Shown piece by piece: positions 16,666-25,500 of a stretch of 57,497 nt of DNA. The DNA is from Spirochaetia bacterium. GTDB lineage: Bacteria > Spirochaetota > Spirochaetia > Treponematales > Breznakiellaceae. Within the stretch, counting starts at the first letter, position 1. Every line of letters begins with the position of its first letter. The translations under genes were made by a program, and so were the position numbers. The stretch lies in the NCBI GenBank assembly GCA_025997795.1, contig BNVB01000005.1, positions 1 to 57,497 of the forward strand, read 5' to 3'. Below the pieces are notes generated by a model. That model had not been told where the DNA came from. It did not search any database and saw only the letters and a list, made by a program, of their open reading frames with translations.

Positions 16666-19600
16666 CTATCTTTTTTCTTGCGCGGCAAGCCAGGTTTTCA
16701 GCTTTGAGAGAATCTTGTCAAAATCCAGCGGCTTACCCACATGATCGTTCATGCCCGCGGCCAAGCAGCGATCAATATCTTCGCGGAAGACATTCGCCGT
16801 CATTGCAATGATGGGAATTTCTTTAGCCTTTTGAAAATCAAGCGCGCGAATCCGCCGGGTTGCTTCACAGCCGTCCATTTCCGGCATCTGCACATCCATA
16901 AAAATAATGTCGTAGCCATCCGGGTTTTTCGTAAACATCTCAACGGCCTCAACGCCGTTTTTTGCACATTCGATGTAAAGGCCCGTGGGTTCCAAAAGAA
17001 CCTGCACAATTTCGCGGTTAATATCTACATCCTCCGCCAGCAAGATGCGGTAACCATCCAGGCGGGTTATTTTTTTATCCGCCGAGGACACTTCCTGCGG
17101 GCGGCCCCTGCCAAGGCATTTGTTTATACAATCCACCACGGCGGAGGGGAACAGGGGCTTGAACAGGAAGGTGTTAAGGCCGTCCTGCTTCGCCTTTTCC
17201 TCAATCTCGCTCCATTCAGTTGTGGAGATCAGGATCACCAGGGAAAAATCCTGCTGCGTTTCTTTTACCCGGCGCAGGAGATCCGAGTTTGCCTGCAAAG
17301 TCTGCCAGTCAATAAAGCACAGATGATAGGGCCCGTTTTTTTCGAGAAGGGCCGCGGTTTCCTCCCCGCCGGCGCCCTCGCAGGAGAAACCGTAACGCCG
17401 GACTATTTCCAGAAGGTAGTCCCGTTCTTCCCGCCCGTTGTCAACGACCAGGACGCGGATGTCCGCCGTTTTCCTGTCCGCGGCAGCTTCGCCGCCTGGA
17501 GCGGAAAAATCGCCGATATCCAATTCCTCCGGGCTGGGTTCCGTCCCGCGCCTTACCAAAACCGTGAAGACAAAAGCGGCGCCCTTGCCAAGTTCCGACT
17601 CGATCCAGATTTTACCGCCCATCATCTCCACAATGCGTCTGGATATGGCAAGGCCCAGACCGGTACCGCCAAACTTGCGGGAGGTGCTGTTTTCGGCCTG
17701 TTCAAACGAGGTAAACAGGCGGGACTGCTGTTCCCCGCTTATACCAATCCCGGTGTCGATCACCTCAATTTTGATGGTACAGAGGCCCTTTTCCTCTTTG
17801 ACAAAATACGTGTTAAGGTGAATGTCCCCCCGCTCCGGCGTAAACTTTACGGCATTGCCAAGAAGGTTTGTGATAACCTGGGCCAGCCGCTGGTCATCAC
17901 CCGCCAGTCTAACGGGGATTTTATCGTCCAGACGCACGGTAAAAGTTTGATGTTTTTCCTCTATGCGGAAATTCACCACGCCCGCTACTTTTTGCAGCAG
18001 TTTTTCAAAGTTGAATTCAGAGGACGAAAGTTCAAATTTATTCGCTTCAATTTTTGACATATCCAGTATGTCGTTGATTACCCCTAACAGATGCGTGGAG
18101 GCATCCGCTATTTTCCCGAAGGCATAATCTTTTCTGTCCGGGTCCGGGGAGGACCCGCCTATGGCTGTCATACCGATAATGGCATTAAGGGGAGTGCGTA
18201 TCTCGTGGCTCATGTTGGAAAGAAAATCGCTTTTCGATTTTGAAGCCGTAATCGCCGCTTCCTTCTGTATTTCAAGCTCTCTGGTACGGTCCTGCACGAT
18301 AAGCTCAAGCCGTTTTCCTTCCTGACTGCGCCTGAGGAACAGGATGAACAACAGCGCCACCACGCAGAACAGCAGTATGGCGGCGCCGATGAGCCAGGGT
18401 ATTTGGGCCTGTGCCATGTTTCTGCGGTAGTCAAAGACCTTTCGTATCCAGCGCTCAGAGATCATGTTCGTGTCTACCAGGCGCTGAGCCTTGCTCATAA
18501 TGGAACAGAGGAGACGTTCATTTATGTTAAAGCCGAAAGAGGATTCGTAGGTATGGTTAAAAATAATGTTTGCCTTAAAACCCGGCATTTCAAGGTAATT
18601 GGTTATGGCCAGGAGCTGGGTATGGGTCGCCATGACCAGGTCAACTTTCCCCTTGATTAAAGCGTCAAAGGCTTCTAGATTACTGGTAAATGTTACCGTA
18701 TTGCGGTGATTCGGGAACCACTGCCGGAATACCTCCATGTAAGCGGTGCCCTCTATCAAGGCGACTTTGGCAAAACGTACCTCGTTTATATTTATATCTT
18801 TGAAATTGATATTGGAAAGCAGCGCATAGCGATCCCTATGATAAGGTTCATCGGTCCACAAGAAAAACCCCTGCCGCTCCTCCGAAGGGATAAGTTCGGC
18901 GGTCAGAGCTGCCTCATTGCGTTCCAGCATATCCAGAATCTCCGGCCATTCTATGGGTTCATCGTGGATCCTCTTAAAGGAAAGGCCGGTGAGATCTTCT
19001 ATCTCCCCCAGTATGTCGATGGCGATGCCCTGCCATTCTTTTTCCCGGGGGTTATAGAAAGAGGCCGGGTAGTTATCATATTCCATCGCAATCGGGATCG
19101 GTGATGCCCCGTGTTTGCTTATGTAGGCCTTTTCTTCTTCAGTCAATTGCATAAAAAATTTGTGCCGCAGATAAGCGCTCTGTTCCTGGTTGTAGAGATC
19201 GAGCAAATAACGGTCCCCTCCGTTTTTCAGCGCCTTGTCTACAATGGAAATGATCGGCGTTAGACCGGGGTTCTGCGTAACAAGGGAAACCTGCGAATAG
19301 AGGAAAGGGATAAAGTCCACTGCCGTCACGTCATGGTATTGGTCAAAAGCCGCCGCAGCATTGCTTTCATCGAAAAATGCGTCTATGCTGTTATCTTTCA
19401 GCATCCGGTAGGCCGTGTCGTAATCATTAATAAGAACAGGTTCAACCGGGTCCTTTAGTGTGGACATGACCATGGTGTATGTGGTTGTACCCTCAAGGAA
19501 GGCATAACGCAAAGGCCGATTTTTTGCGATCCGCCCAAGATCCTCGCTGCCGGTTAAACGCATATACCTGATCGAGCGCTCGGCGATAGCCTCTGTCATA

Positions 19601-20055
19601 AAATATTTTTCTCGGCGCTCATCGGTGGCGGTCAGCTCGCCGGAAAAATCGACCTCACCGGAAGCCAGGCCGTCGACCAGGTCGCCCCATTCGTAGAGGG
19701 CGGGTTCAAAGGGTATGCCGAACAGCGTACTGAGCCAGAGACAGAACCGGGCGGAAAACCCGCTGATATCGCCATTTTCGTTGTAAAAAGCCTCGGACGA
19801 GGGGTTCATGGCGTAAACAAAGTAATTGTGGTCGGCGGAGTCTACCGCCGCTTGTATCATCTGCGCCCGCAGCGCCTCAACGGCGGCAATTTCTTCCGGC
19901 GTTACGCCGGGAATGCTGCGGTAGGAGGTATAAACGGGGTATTTCTGCCGCTGCTGCGCCGCAATCAATTCCCCCTGCGCTTCCTGCGGGCCTTTTGCGC
20001 AGCCCATGATGCTGAAAAAAAACACCCCCAGGAACATACATAGAGTTTTTGCCAT
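16666..20055 (-). CDS. Hybrid sensor kinase with two periplasmic solute-binding domains
   Basis: 1129-residue BvgS/EvgS-like kinase. The signal sequence ends in a lipobox-like SIMGC (Cys19). It is followed by two tandem type-3 solute-binding-protein domains (about 60-300 and 310-545; the second starts near ISKHGASPIPIAMEYDNYP) and a membrane helix (about 565-587). Then come HisKA with His617 in MSHEIRTPLNAIIGM, a full HATPase (GTGLGLAIS) and two receiver domains. The second receiver has phospho-acceptor Asp1054 in FMDVQMPEMDG. The first (about 865-985) is divergent. No DNA-binding output exists in the protein or next to it. The neighbours are chemoreceptors, so a role in nutrient sensing is inference. 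Confidence 0.94.
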   Translation of the reverse strand: MAKTLCMFLGVFFFSIMGCAKGPQEAQGELIAAQQRQKYPVYTSYRSIPGVTPEEIAAVEALRAQMIQAAVDSADHNYFVYAMNPSSEAFYNENGDISGFSARFCLWLSTLFGIPFEPALYEWGDLVDGLASGEVDFSGELTATDERREKYFMTEAIAERSIRYMRLTGSEDLGRIAKNRPLRYAFLEGTTTYTMVMSTLKDPVEPVLINDYDTAYRMLKDNSIDAFFDESNAAAAFDQYHDVTAVDFIPFLYSQVSLVTQNPGLTPIISIVDKALKNGGDRYLLDLYNQEQSAYLRHKFFMQLTEEEKAYISKHGASPIPIAMEYDNYPASFYNPREKEWQGIAIDILGEIEDLTGLSFKRIHDEPIEWPEILDMLERNEAALTAELIPSEERQGFFLWTDEPYHRDRYALLSNINFKDININEVRFAKVALIEGTAYMEVFRQWFPNHRNTVTFTSNLEAFDALIKGKVDLVMATHTQLLAITNYLEMPGFKANIIFNHTYESSFGFNINERLLCSIMSKAQRLVDTNMISERWIRKVFDYRRNMAQAQIPWLIGAAILLFCVVALLFILFLRRSQEGKRLELIVQDRTRELEIQKEAAITASKSKSDFLSNMSHEIRTPLNAIIGMTAIGGSSPDPDRKDYAFGKIADASTHLLGVINDILDMSKIEANKFELSSSEFNFEKLLQKVAGVVNFRIEEKHQTFTVRLDDKIPVRLAGDDQRLAQVITNLLGNAVKFTPERGDIHLNTYFVKEEKGLCTIKIEVIDTGIGISGEQQSRLFTSFEQAENSTSRKFGGTGLGLAISRRIVEMMGGKIWIESELGKGAAFVFTVLVRRGTEPSPEELDIGDFSAPGGEAAADRKTADIRVLVVDNGREERDYLLEIVRRYGFSCEGAGGEETAALLEKNGPYHLCFIDWQTLQANSDLLRRVKETQQDFSLVILISTTEWSEIEEKAKQDGLNTFLFKPLFPSAVVDCINKCLGRGRPQEVSSADKKITRLDGYRILLAEDVDINREIVQVLLEPTGLYIECAKNGVEAVEMFTKNPDGYDIIFMDVQMPEMDGCEATRRIRALDFQKAKEIPIIAMTANVFREDIDRCLAAGMNDHVGKPLDFDKILSKLKTWLAAQEKR

Positions 20056-20062
20056 TATGGAT

Positions 20063-20068
20063 AGTATA
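20063..20068 (-). promoter_or_regulatory. Candidate -10 element of the hybrid kinase gene
   Basis: TATACT on the minus strand ends 7 nt before the kinase ATG at 20055, and no Shine-Dalgarno sequence exists. The -35 is not convincing. A second -10-like TATAAT lies about 27 nt further upstream. Confidence 0.3.
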
Positions 20069-20104
20069 TATCGGAATGGGTGACTATTATAGGGGTTTTC
20101 TGTC

Positions 20105-22213
20105 CTACTCTATCTTAAACCGCGAAACTTCCTGCACCAGTATGCCGATGTTGTCCTTATTGCGGCTGCTCAGGTTGTTGACTTCGTTCACCGCTATGTT
20201 GATTTGATCCGCACCGCTGGACATCTCGTTCATGCCGTTGGTAATCTCCGCCGTCGCCATCTCAAGATTTTTTCCTTCGGTGATAACCTGGCGGCTGCCT
20301 TCAAGCATTTCCTCAAAACCGTTCTTAACCATCTGCGTCACATCGTTCAGTTGACTGATGGATTCGAGTATCTGCTGGCTCCCCTGGCCCTGCTCTTCCA
20401 TGGCGCTGCGGATGTTCAACTCTTGTTGAGACACGGTCTTTACGCCGCCGTCGATGGCCTCGAACTTGTTCAACACTGAATCGGTAGATGTGGTAATCTT
20501 GTCAATTGATGTTTTTATCTTCTTGAGTACGGCGCTGATGGTCTTTGACTGTTCGGAACTGTTTTCCGCCAGTTTACGGATTTCATCGGCAACTACCGCG
20601 AAGCCCTTGCCCGCTTCTCCGGCGTGGGCCGCTTCAATGGCGGCGTTCATCGAAAGCAGGTTTGTCTGGCTGGCGATGTTTTCCATCACCGCGTTTATTT
20701 CCAAAAGCCCCTCGGATTCACGGGCGATTTCCTGAATGTCGGCGGACACTTCCTGCAAACCCTGCCTGCCCACCTCGGCGGATTCGGAAAGCTCGTGTAC
20801 GTTATCGCCGTTCTTCACCAGGGTCTGTGTAACAGACTGGATGTTGGCCAGCATTTCTTCAATGGCAGACGAGGAGCGGGACACGCTGTTTGTTTGTTTT
20901 TCCACATGGCCGCTGAGCTTGTCGATGTTAAGCGTCATCTGTTCCATGGTAGCGTTGGTCTCGGTAACGCCGGCGCTCTGGTTCAGTACCCTCGTCTTGA
21001 TACTCTGGATGTTGGCGGTGATTTCGTTAATCGCCGCGGCGGTTTCGGTCATATTGGCGGAAAGATCGCTGCCAATGTCAAAGAGGGCTGCGGCCTGTTT
21101 CTTGATTGAAGCTACCAGGTCCTTCATGTTTTCAAAAGTCAGGTTAAAGACCTCCGCAATTTCGGCAAATTCGGTAATATTGTTGGCGCGCCCGGTGTCT
21201 ATCCGTTTGGTCAGGTCCCATTCTTCCTGGATTTTACGCAGGGTTTTGGTGATGAGCTTCAGGGGCCGGACCATGTTCCGGGTAAAGAGGACCAGTATCA
21301 CCGCCGTGGCAAACAGCAGGGCCGCCGCCAGGATAATCGACATGAAGAGCAGGCGGTTCACTTCGGCAAAAACGGCCTCCCGGGGAAGCAGGGACACCAG
21401 GACCCAGTTTGCCCCGGGGATGACCGCCGAATAGATAAGGGTCTCCTTGTTCCCCCCGGAAAAATTGGCCTCGGAGAGCATCTGGCTTTTATACTGGGTA
21501 AGATCGTAGTCCTGGAAAAAATCCTTGTTCATCACCGCGCTTTTGTCGGGATGGGTAATGTAAAGCCCGTCTTTGGACAGAAGAAAGGTCTCCTGGGAAC
21601 CGCTCTGCCCCGCGTTCACCAGGGTGTCCAGGGAATCTGCGGTGATCTCCTCGCTTACAGCCCCTATATCCCTTCCGTCCGAATCAAACACGGTCATGGA
21701 CATGGCCACGGTAAGGACATTTTCTGCGGGATCGATATAGGGTTCCTGATACGCGACCTGTCCGCCGGCTTTTTTGGCGTCCGTAAACCAACCGCGCTGG
21801 GTCTGATCATAATCCGCCTCCGGTATCCAGTCCATGTTGAGAACAAAAACACCCCCGGGAAGATTCCATTTAATATTATTGGAATAGTAGAGAAAAGACA
21901 CACTGGGCAAGGTTTTCGAGGCCTCAATAAAGTAATCCTGCATTGGTTTCCGGGGCGCTTCGTCCCCGCCCGTACTGAGCAAGGAAGCTACGGCCGCCGC
22001 GCTATGTTTTAGGAGGCCCTCATGCTCTTTCAGCATGGCGATAACCCCTTCCTGCATCCGGCCCATGGTTTCGCTGGTGGCCGCTTCAACCTGCCGGTTT
22101 GAAACATTACGGAAATTAACAAAAAAGACCGCCGACAGGGCGGCGGTGATACAGATAACGATGATTAACGAAACGGCGGTAAACAATGCGGCAAAAGACA
22201 TTTTCCTGGTCAT
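20105..22213 (-). CDS. Methyl-accepting chemotaxis protein (receptor 2)
   Basis: 702 residues. The N-terminal helix is FAALFTAVSLIIVICITAALSAVFF. A double-Cache sensor carries the family phrase LYITHPDKSAVM and a PYIDPAENVLTVAMSM segment typical of amino-acid or organic-acid sensing dCache domains (ligand not inferable). A second helix (about 283-305), HAMP and the shared signalling domain follow. The HAMP-proximal linker (RIDTGRANNITEFAEIAEVFN) differs from receptors 1 and 3, so the near-identity between genes starts only at about KKQAAALFDIG. The ATG has AGGAG upstream and a conventional leader. Confidence 0.95.
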   Translation of the reverse strand: MTRKMSFAALFTAVSLIIVICITAALSAVFFVNFRNVSNRQVEAATSETMGRMQEGVIAMLKEHEGLLKHSAAAVASLLSTGGDEAPRKPMQDYFIEASKTLPSVSFLYYSNNIKWNLPGGVFVLNMDWIPEADYDQTQRGWFTDAKKAGGQVAYQEPYIDPAENVLTVAMSMTVFDSDGRDIGAVSEEITADSLDTLVNAGQSGSQETFLLSKDGLYITHPDKSAVMNKDFFQDYDLTQYKSQMLSEANFSGGNKETLIYSAVIPGANWVLVSLLPREAVFAEVNRLLFMSIILAAALLFATAVILVLFTRNMVRPLKLITKTLRKIQEEWDLTKRIDTGRANNITEFAEIAEVFNLTFENMKDLVASIKKQAAALFDIGSDLSANMTETAAAINEITANIQSIKTRVLNQSAGVTETNATMEQMTLNIDKLSGHVEKQTNSVSRSSSAIEEMLANIQSVTQTLVKNGDNVHELSESAEVGRQGLQEVSADIQEIARESEGLLEINAVMENIASQTNLLSMNAAIEAAHAGEAGKGFAVVADEIRKLAENSSEQSKTISAVLKKIKTSIDKITTSTDSVLNKFEAIDGGVKTVSQQELNIRSAMEEQGQGSQQILESISQLNDVTQMVKNGFEEMLEGSRQVITEGKNLEMATAEITNGMNEMSSGADQINIAVNEVNNLSSRNKDNIGILVQEVSRFKIE

Positions 22214-22223
22214 GATAAACTCC

Positions 22224-22252
22224 TAAACCGCGACACTTCTTTCACCAGTATG
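22224..22252 (-). pseudogene. 29-nt remnant of a chemoreceptor 3' end in the receptor 2 leader
   Basis: This stretch reads almost exactly like the last codons of the receptors (LVKEVSRF) and differs from the receptor 2 3' end at three positions. It lies just upstream of the receptor 2 start codon and overlaps its -10. It is best explained as the scar of a deleted tandem receptor gene. Confidence 0.55.
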
Positions 22253-22277
22253 ATAGCAGAATTACGCCCCCTGTCAA
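22250..22277 (-). promoter_or_regulatory. Promoter of receptor 2
   Basis: Minus strand: TTGACA (22272-22277), 16 bp, TATCAT (22250-22255). The leader of about 30 nt carries the AGGAG ribosome site before the ATG at 22213. Confidence 0.55.
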
Positions 22278-22341
22278 GGGGAAATGGCGGGTCTGCAAGG
22301 GTGTAAAATATCACGAATAACCACACGAGGGCTCCCTGGTA

Positions 22342-22370
22342 TTGTTTGCAGACCGATTTTGTGCTATCTT
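22342..22370 (+). promoter_or_regulatory. Promoter of the toxin gene, leaderless geometry
   Basis: TTGTTT (22342-22347), 17 bp, TATCTT (22365-22370), then 6 nt and the GTG start at 22377. No Shine-Dalgarno sequence precedes the GTG. Confidence 0.45.
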
Positions 22371-22376
22371 TTTTCA

Positions 22377-22739
22377 GTGAGGGTATTCAAGGGTAACTGG
22401 TTTTCCCGGTTTGCCGAGAAAGAAGCCATAAGCGACAATGAACTAAGGGGCATGGTAGACCAACTTGAAGCCGGACAAGCCGATGCCAATCTGGGCGGCG
22501 GAGTCTTTAAAGTGCGGGTAGCTCGTCCGGGGGAAGGAAAATCCGGCGGTTACCGGATGATTGTGTTTTTCAGGAGCGGGGATAAGACCTTCTATCAGTT
22601 TGGTTTTGCTAAATCAAAAAGGGGTAATATCTCCGAAAAGGAGTCAAGGGAATACAAAAAGTTGGCAAAGAAATATCTTGCCCTTACGGACGAACAGCTT
22701 AAAATAGTGTTGAAAGCTGGAGAATTCGTTGAAATCTAG
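22377..22739 (+). CDS. RelE-family toxin (PF06296-like)
   Basis: 120 residues beginning VRVFKGNWFSRFAEKEAISD. This matches the RelE-like toxin group once called DUF1044, with the conserved core LGGGVFKVRVARPGEGKSGG, YRMIVFF, YQFGFAKSKRGNIS and a Lys-rich C-terminal helix. Such toxins cleave mRNA on the ribosome; the catalytic residues of this subgroup are not well defined. I chose the GTG at 22377. An in-frame ATG at 22284 would add 31 unrelated residues lying across the promoter. The toxin precedes its antitoxin gene by 9 nt, the order usual for this group. Confidence 0.82.
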   Translation: MRVFKGNWFSRFAEKEAISDNELRGMVDQLEAGQADANLGGGVFKVRVARPGEGKSGGYRMIVFFRSGDKTFYQFGFAKSKRGNISEKESREYKKLAKKYLALTDEQLKIVLKAGEFVEI

Positions 22740-22748
22740 GAGTATGGC

Positions 22749-22943
22749 ATGAAAAAGAAATATGAAAGCGAACAATTGATGGTTATACACCAATCAGCAG
22801 AAGTTTTATTCAAATTGGGTTTGCTTGATGCCGCCGAAATGAAAGAATTTGACGACGATTGCCTTGTACACGATCCGGCAAGCCCTTCCACCGCCACCTC
22901 TAAACAGAAATCCTCCCCAGTCTACGCTAACCCCCGGCGCTGA
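22749..22943 (+). pseudogene. Truncated antitoxin of the RelE-type module
   Basis: A good ribosome site (AGGAG, 6 nt spacing) starts a 64-residue frame. Its first ~38 residues (MKKKYESEQLMVIHQSAEVL, then FDDDCLV) match the N-terminal segment of the cognate Xre/HigA-like antitoxins. After CLV the relatives continue into a helix-turn-helix. Here the frame turns into a Ser/Pro-rich tail and stops. None of the other frames encodes an HTH downstream. The antitoxin therefore appears to have lost its DNA-binding domain. Whether the remaining N-terminus still neutralises the toxin cannot be judged. Confidence 0.7.
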
Positions 22944-23005
22944 TACGGAACCATACAAAGTGGCGGCACATTTTTTGTTCGTATGGCAGCTTGTGGCTAA
23001 ACTGT

Positions 23006-23084
23006 GGAGTTTGACGACATTGAACCGCTCGGTAACCAAGCGTTTATGCCGTCAAACTCCAAGCTATCCGCCATAGGCGGATAG
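23006..23084. repeat. Two inverted repeats between the antitoxin remnant and receptor 3
   Basis: GGAGTTTGACG (23006-23016) pairs perfectly with CGTCAAACTCC (23050-23060). CTATCCGCC (23064-23072) pairs with GGCGGATAG (23076-23084) around a 3-nt loop, and GCGGATAGCCC-like words recur up to 23106. They may act as a bidirectional terminator between convergent genes, or be remnants of the event that truncated the antitoxin. I see nothing else in 22944-23105. Confidence 0.5.
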
Positions 23085-23105
23085 CCCTTCGCGCAGCGGA
23101 TAGCC

Positions 23106-25307
23106 CTACTCTATCTTAAACCGTGAAACTTCCTTTACCAGGATGTCGATGTTCTCCTTGTTGCGGCCGCTCAGGTTGTTGACTTCGTTTACCGCTATGT
23201 TGATCTGATCCGCACCGCTGGCCATCTCGTTCATGCCGTTGGTGATCTCCTGGGTCGCCATCTCAAGGTTTTTTCCCTCGGCAATAACCTGACGGCTGCC
23301 TTCGAGCATTTCCTCAGAACCGCCTTTGACCATTTGCGTAACTTCGTTCAGTTGTCCGATGGATTCGAGGATTTGCTGGCTGCCCTGGCCCTGCTCTTCC
23401 ATGGCGCTGCGGATGTTCAACTCCTGTTGAGATACGGTCTTTACGCCGCCGTCGATGGCCTCGAACTTGTTCAACACCGAATCGGTGGACGTGGTAATCT
23501 TGTCGATGGATGTTTTTATTTTCTTGAGTACGGCGCTGATGGTCTTTGACTGTTCGGAGCTGCTTTCCGCCAGTTTGCGGATTTCATCGGCAACTACCGC
23601 AAAGCCCTTGCCAGCTTCTCCGGCGTGGGCCGCTTCAATGGCGGCGTTCATCGAAAGCAGGTTGGTCTGGCTGGCGATGTTTTCCATCACCGCGTTGATT
23701 TCCAAAAGCCCCTCGCTCTCGCGGGCGATCTCCTGAATGTCGGCGGATACTTCCTGTAGTCCCGAACGGCCCACCTCGGCGGATTCGGAAAGTTCGTGTA
23801 CGTTATCGCCGTTCTTTACCAGAGTCGTAGTAACGGACTGGATGTTGGCCAGCATTTCCTCAATGGCCGACGAGGAACGGGATACGCTGCCGGTTTGCTT
23901 TTCGATATGGCCGCTGAGCTTGTCGATGTTGGCCGTCATCTGTTCCATGGTAGCGTTGGTCTCGGTTACGGAAGCGCTCTGGTTAAGCACCCGTGTCTTG
24001 ATACTTTGGATGTTGGCGGTGATTTCGTTAATCGCCGCAGCGGTTTCGGTCATGTTGGCGGAAAGGTCGTTGCCAATGTCAAAAAGGGTTGCAGCCTGTT
24101 TTTTGATTGCAGCCACCAGGTTCCGTATCTTACCCAGGGTGGCGTTAAAGTAACGGGCAAGGTCGCCAACCTCGTCCTTCGAGTTCAGATCCACGGTTTT
24201 GGTCAGGTCCCCTTCGCCCTCGGAAATATCCTTGAGGGTATCGGCTACCTTGACGATGGGTTTGGTAATGTTGTTCACCACAAGGTAAATCACCACGGCA
24301 ACAACGATGGCAGAAATAATCCCCAGCAGTATGGCAAACCGGGTCATGGCGTTCACCTCCTCCATGATAAGGCTTTCCATCGTGCCGATCATTATGCCCC
24401 ATTTCACACCGGTCTCGGCAATGGTAAAGGGCATAAGCACCAGTTCAAGGTTGGTTTCAAGAACATCCGAATACACCTTAAAACGCGCCAGTTTCCCCGT
24501 CTGTACCGCCTGGTCCGCCTCATCGGTGTAGGGGCTATAGAGTGCCGCTTCCGCTTCTCTCAGGGTTTTGCCAATCCGTTCCGGCACCAGAGATGCCAGG
24601 ATCGTGTTGTTATCCGAATAAACCGACATGGTGGAGATGTCCACGTTTGCCTTGATCGTCGCCTCTATCACGGGCTGGAGGTACTTTATATCAACGCGGC
24701 AGCCCAGACGACCGACCACCTCCCCGGTACGGTGGTTTGTTATCGCCACGGTTATGCGGAGCAGATAGGTCTGGTTGCCCATTACCGTCCAGGGTTCCGG
24801 ATCGTAAATAGCCTCACCCGCCGGATTGGGCCCGTTTAACCGGGTCATTTGACCGGGTATATCGTCATAGGTCTTATGCTCTATCTGGCCCGACGCCATG
24901 GAAAACCACGAGGCATACTCGCCGTTGGGGCCCGCACCGGGCTGGCCGATGTTCTGGGCATCCAAGCCATCGATGCTGTTCGGTTTCCATACGGTATATA
25001 TGCCGACTATGCGATCTTCTGCCTTGGTGATTGATTCCATGATGTCATCGTACCTGGTACGGCGGCGGTCAGCTTCGGTTTCCTCATAGTCCCCCATAAT
25101 ATCGGCGAGGGAACGCAGTATCTGGAAATACTGCACGTACCGGGCCTGTACCTGGGACGCCTGATCCGCGGCAAGCCGTTCCTGGCTCAGCCTCGCCGTG
25201 GTTAGCTGCATGGCCGAAGCCCGGTTTACCAGAATAAACGCCAGAAGGGCGACTACTGCCACCAGTATGGCGATAACAATGATACTCATCCGGAATTTAA
25301 TCTTCAT
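23106..25307 (-). CDS. Methyl-accepting chemotaxis protein (receptor 3)
   Basis: 733 residues. The first helix (KIKFRMSIIVIAILVAVVALL) is followed by a large double-Cache sensor with VWKPNSIDGLDAQNIGQPG and SWFSMASGQI. A second helix (FAILLGIISAIVVAVVIYLVV), HAMP (DISEGEGDLTKTVDLNSKDEVGD) and the shared signalling domain follow. The HAMP and linker are close to receptor 1, so these two are the more recent pair. The true start is the ATG at 25307 with GAGGAGC at good spacing. An upstream TTG at 25322 overlaps that ribosome site. Confidence 0.95.
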   Translation of the reverse strand: MKIKFRMSIIVIAILVAVVALLAFILVNRASAMQLTTARLSQERLAADQASQVQARYVQYFQILRSLADIMGDYEETEADRRRTRYDDIMESITKAEDRIVGIYTVWKPNSIDGLDAQNIGQPGAGPNGEYASWFSMASGQIEHKTYDDIPGQMTRLNGPNPAGEAIYDPEPWTVMGNQTYLLRITVAITNHRTGEVVGRLGCRVDIKYLQPVIEATIKANVDISTMSVYSDNNTILASLVPERIGKTLREAEAALYSPYTDEADQAVQTGKLARFKVYSDVLETNLELVLMPFTIAETGVKWGIMIGTMESLIMEEVNAMTRFAILLGIISAIVVAVVIYLVVNNITKPIVKVADTLKDISEGEGDLTKTVDLNSKDEVGDLARYFNATLGKIRNLVAAIKKQAATLFDIGNDLSANMTETAAAINEITANIQSIKTRVLNQSASVTETNATMEQMTANIDKLSGHIEKQTGSVSRSSSAIEEMLANIQSVTTTLVKNGDNVHELSESAEVGRSGLQEVSADIQEIARESEGLLEINAVMENIASQTNLLSMNAAIEAAHAGEAGKGFAVVADEIRKLAESSSEQSKTISAVLKKIKTSIDKITTSTDSVLNKFEAIDGGVKTVSQQELNIRSAMEEQGQGSQQILESIGQLNEVTQMVKGGSEEMLEGSRQVIAEGKNLEMATQEITNGMNEMASGADQINIAVNEVNNLSGRNKENIDILVKEVSRFKIE

Positions 25308-25453
25308 TACGTTGCTCCTCAAAAAAATATGATATTCAATATAAAATGAACTGGTACATAATAATCTTCATTAGTATATAAAAATACCACACTATGTAAG
25401 GAATTTCAACCTTTTTACATGAGAAAAGCATTTTTTTGTTATTGATTGGTTCA

Positions 25454-25486
25454 GAAAAAGTATCCCCGCCTTAAATGGCGGGGATA
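25454..25486 (-). terminator. Intrinsic terminator after the dikinase-like gene
   Basis: A perfect 10-bp stem TATCCCCGCC/GGCGGGGATA (25461-25486, 6-nt loop) is followed on the minus strand by CTTTTTC. It lies 15 nt after the stop at 25501 and closes the cfpA operon. The rest of 25308-25500 is AT-rich leader of receptor 3. Confidence 0.85.
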
Positions 25487-25500
25487 TTTAGTAACACGCT

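Noticed and set aside
16741..18057. A long plus-strand open frame of 438 codons opposite the hybrid kinase, and a similar 468-codon frame at 25633-27039 opposite the dikinase-like gene.
   Set aside because: Both lie wholly antisense to strongly conserved genes and arise from their codon bias. The translations match no family and have no ribosome sites.
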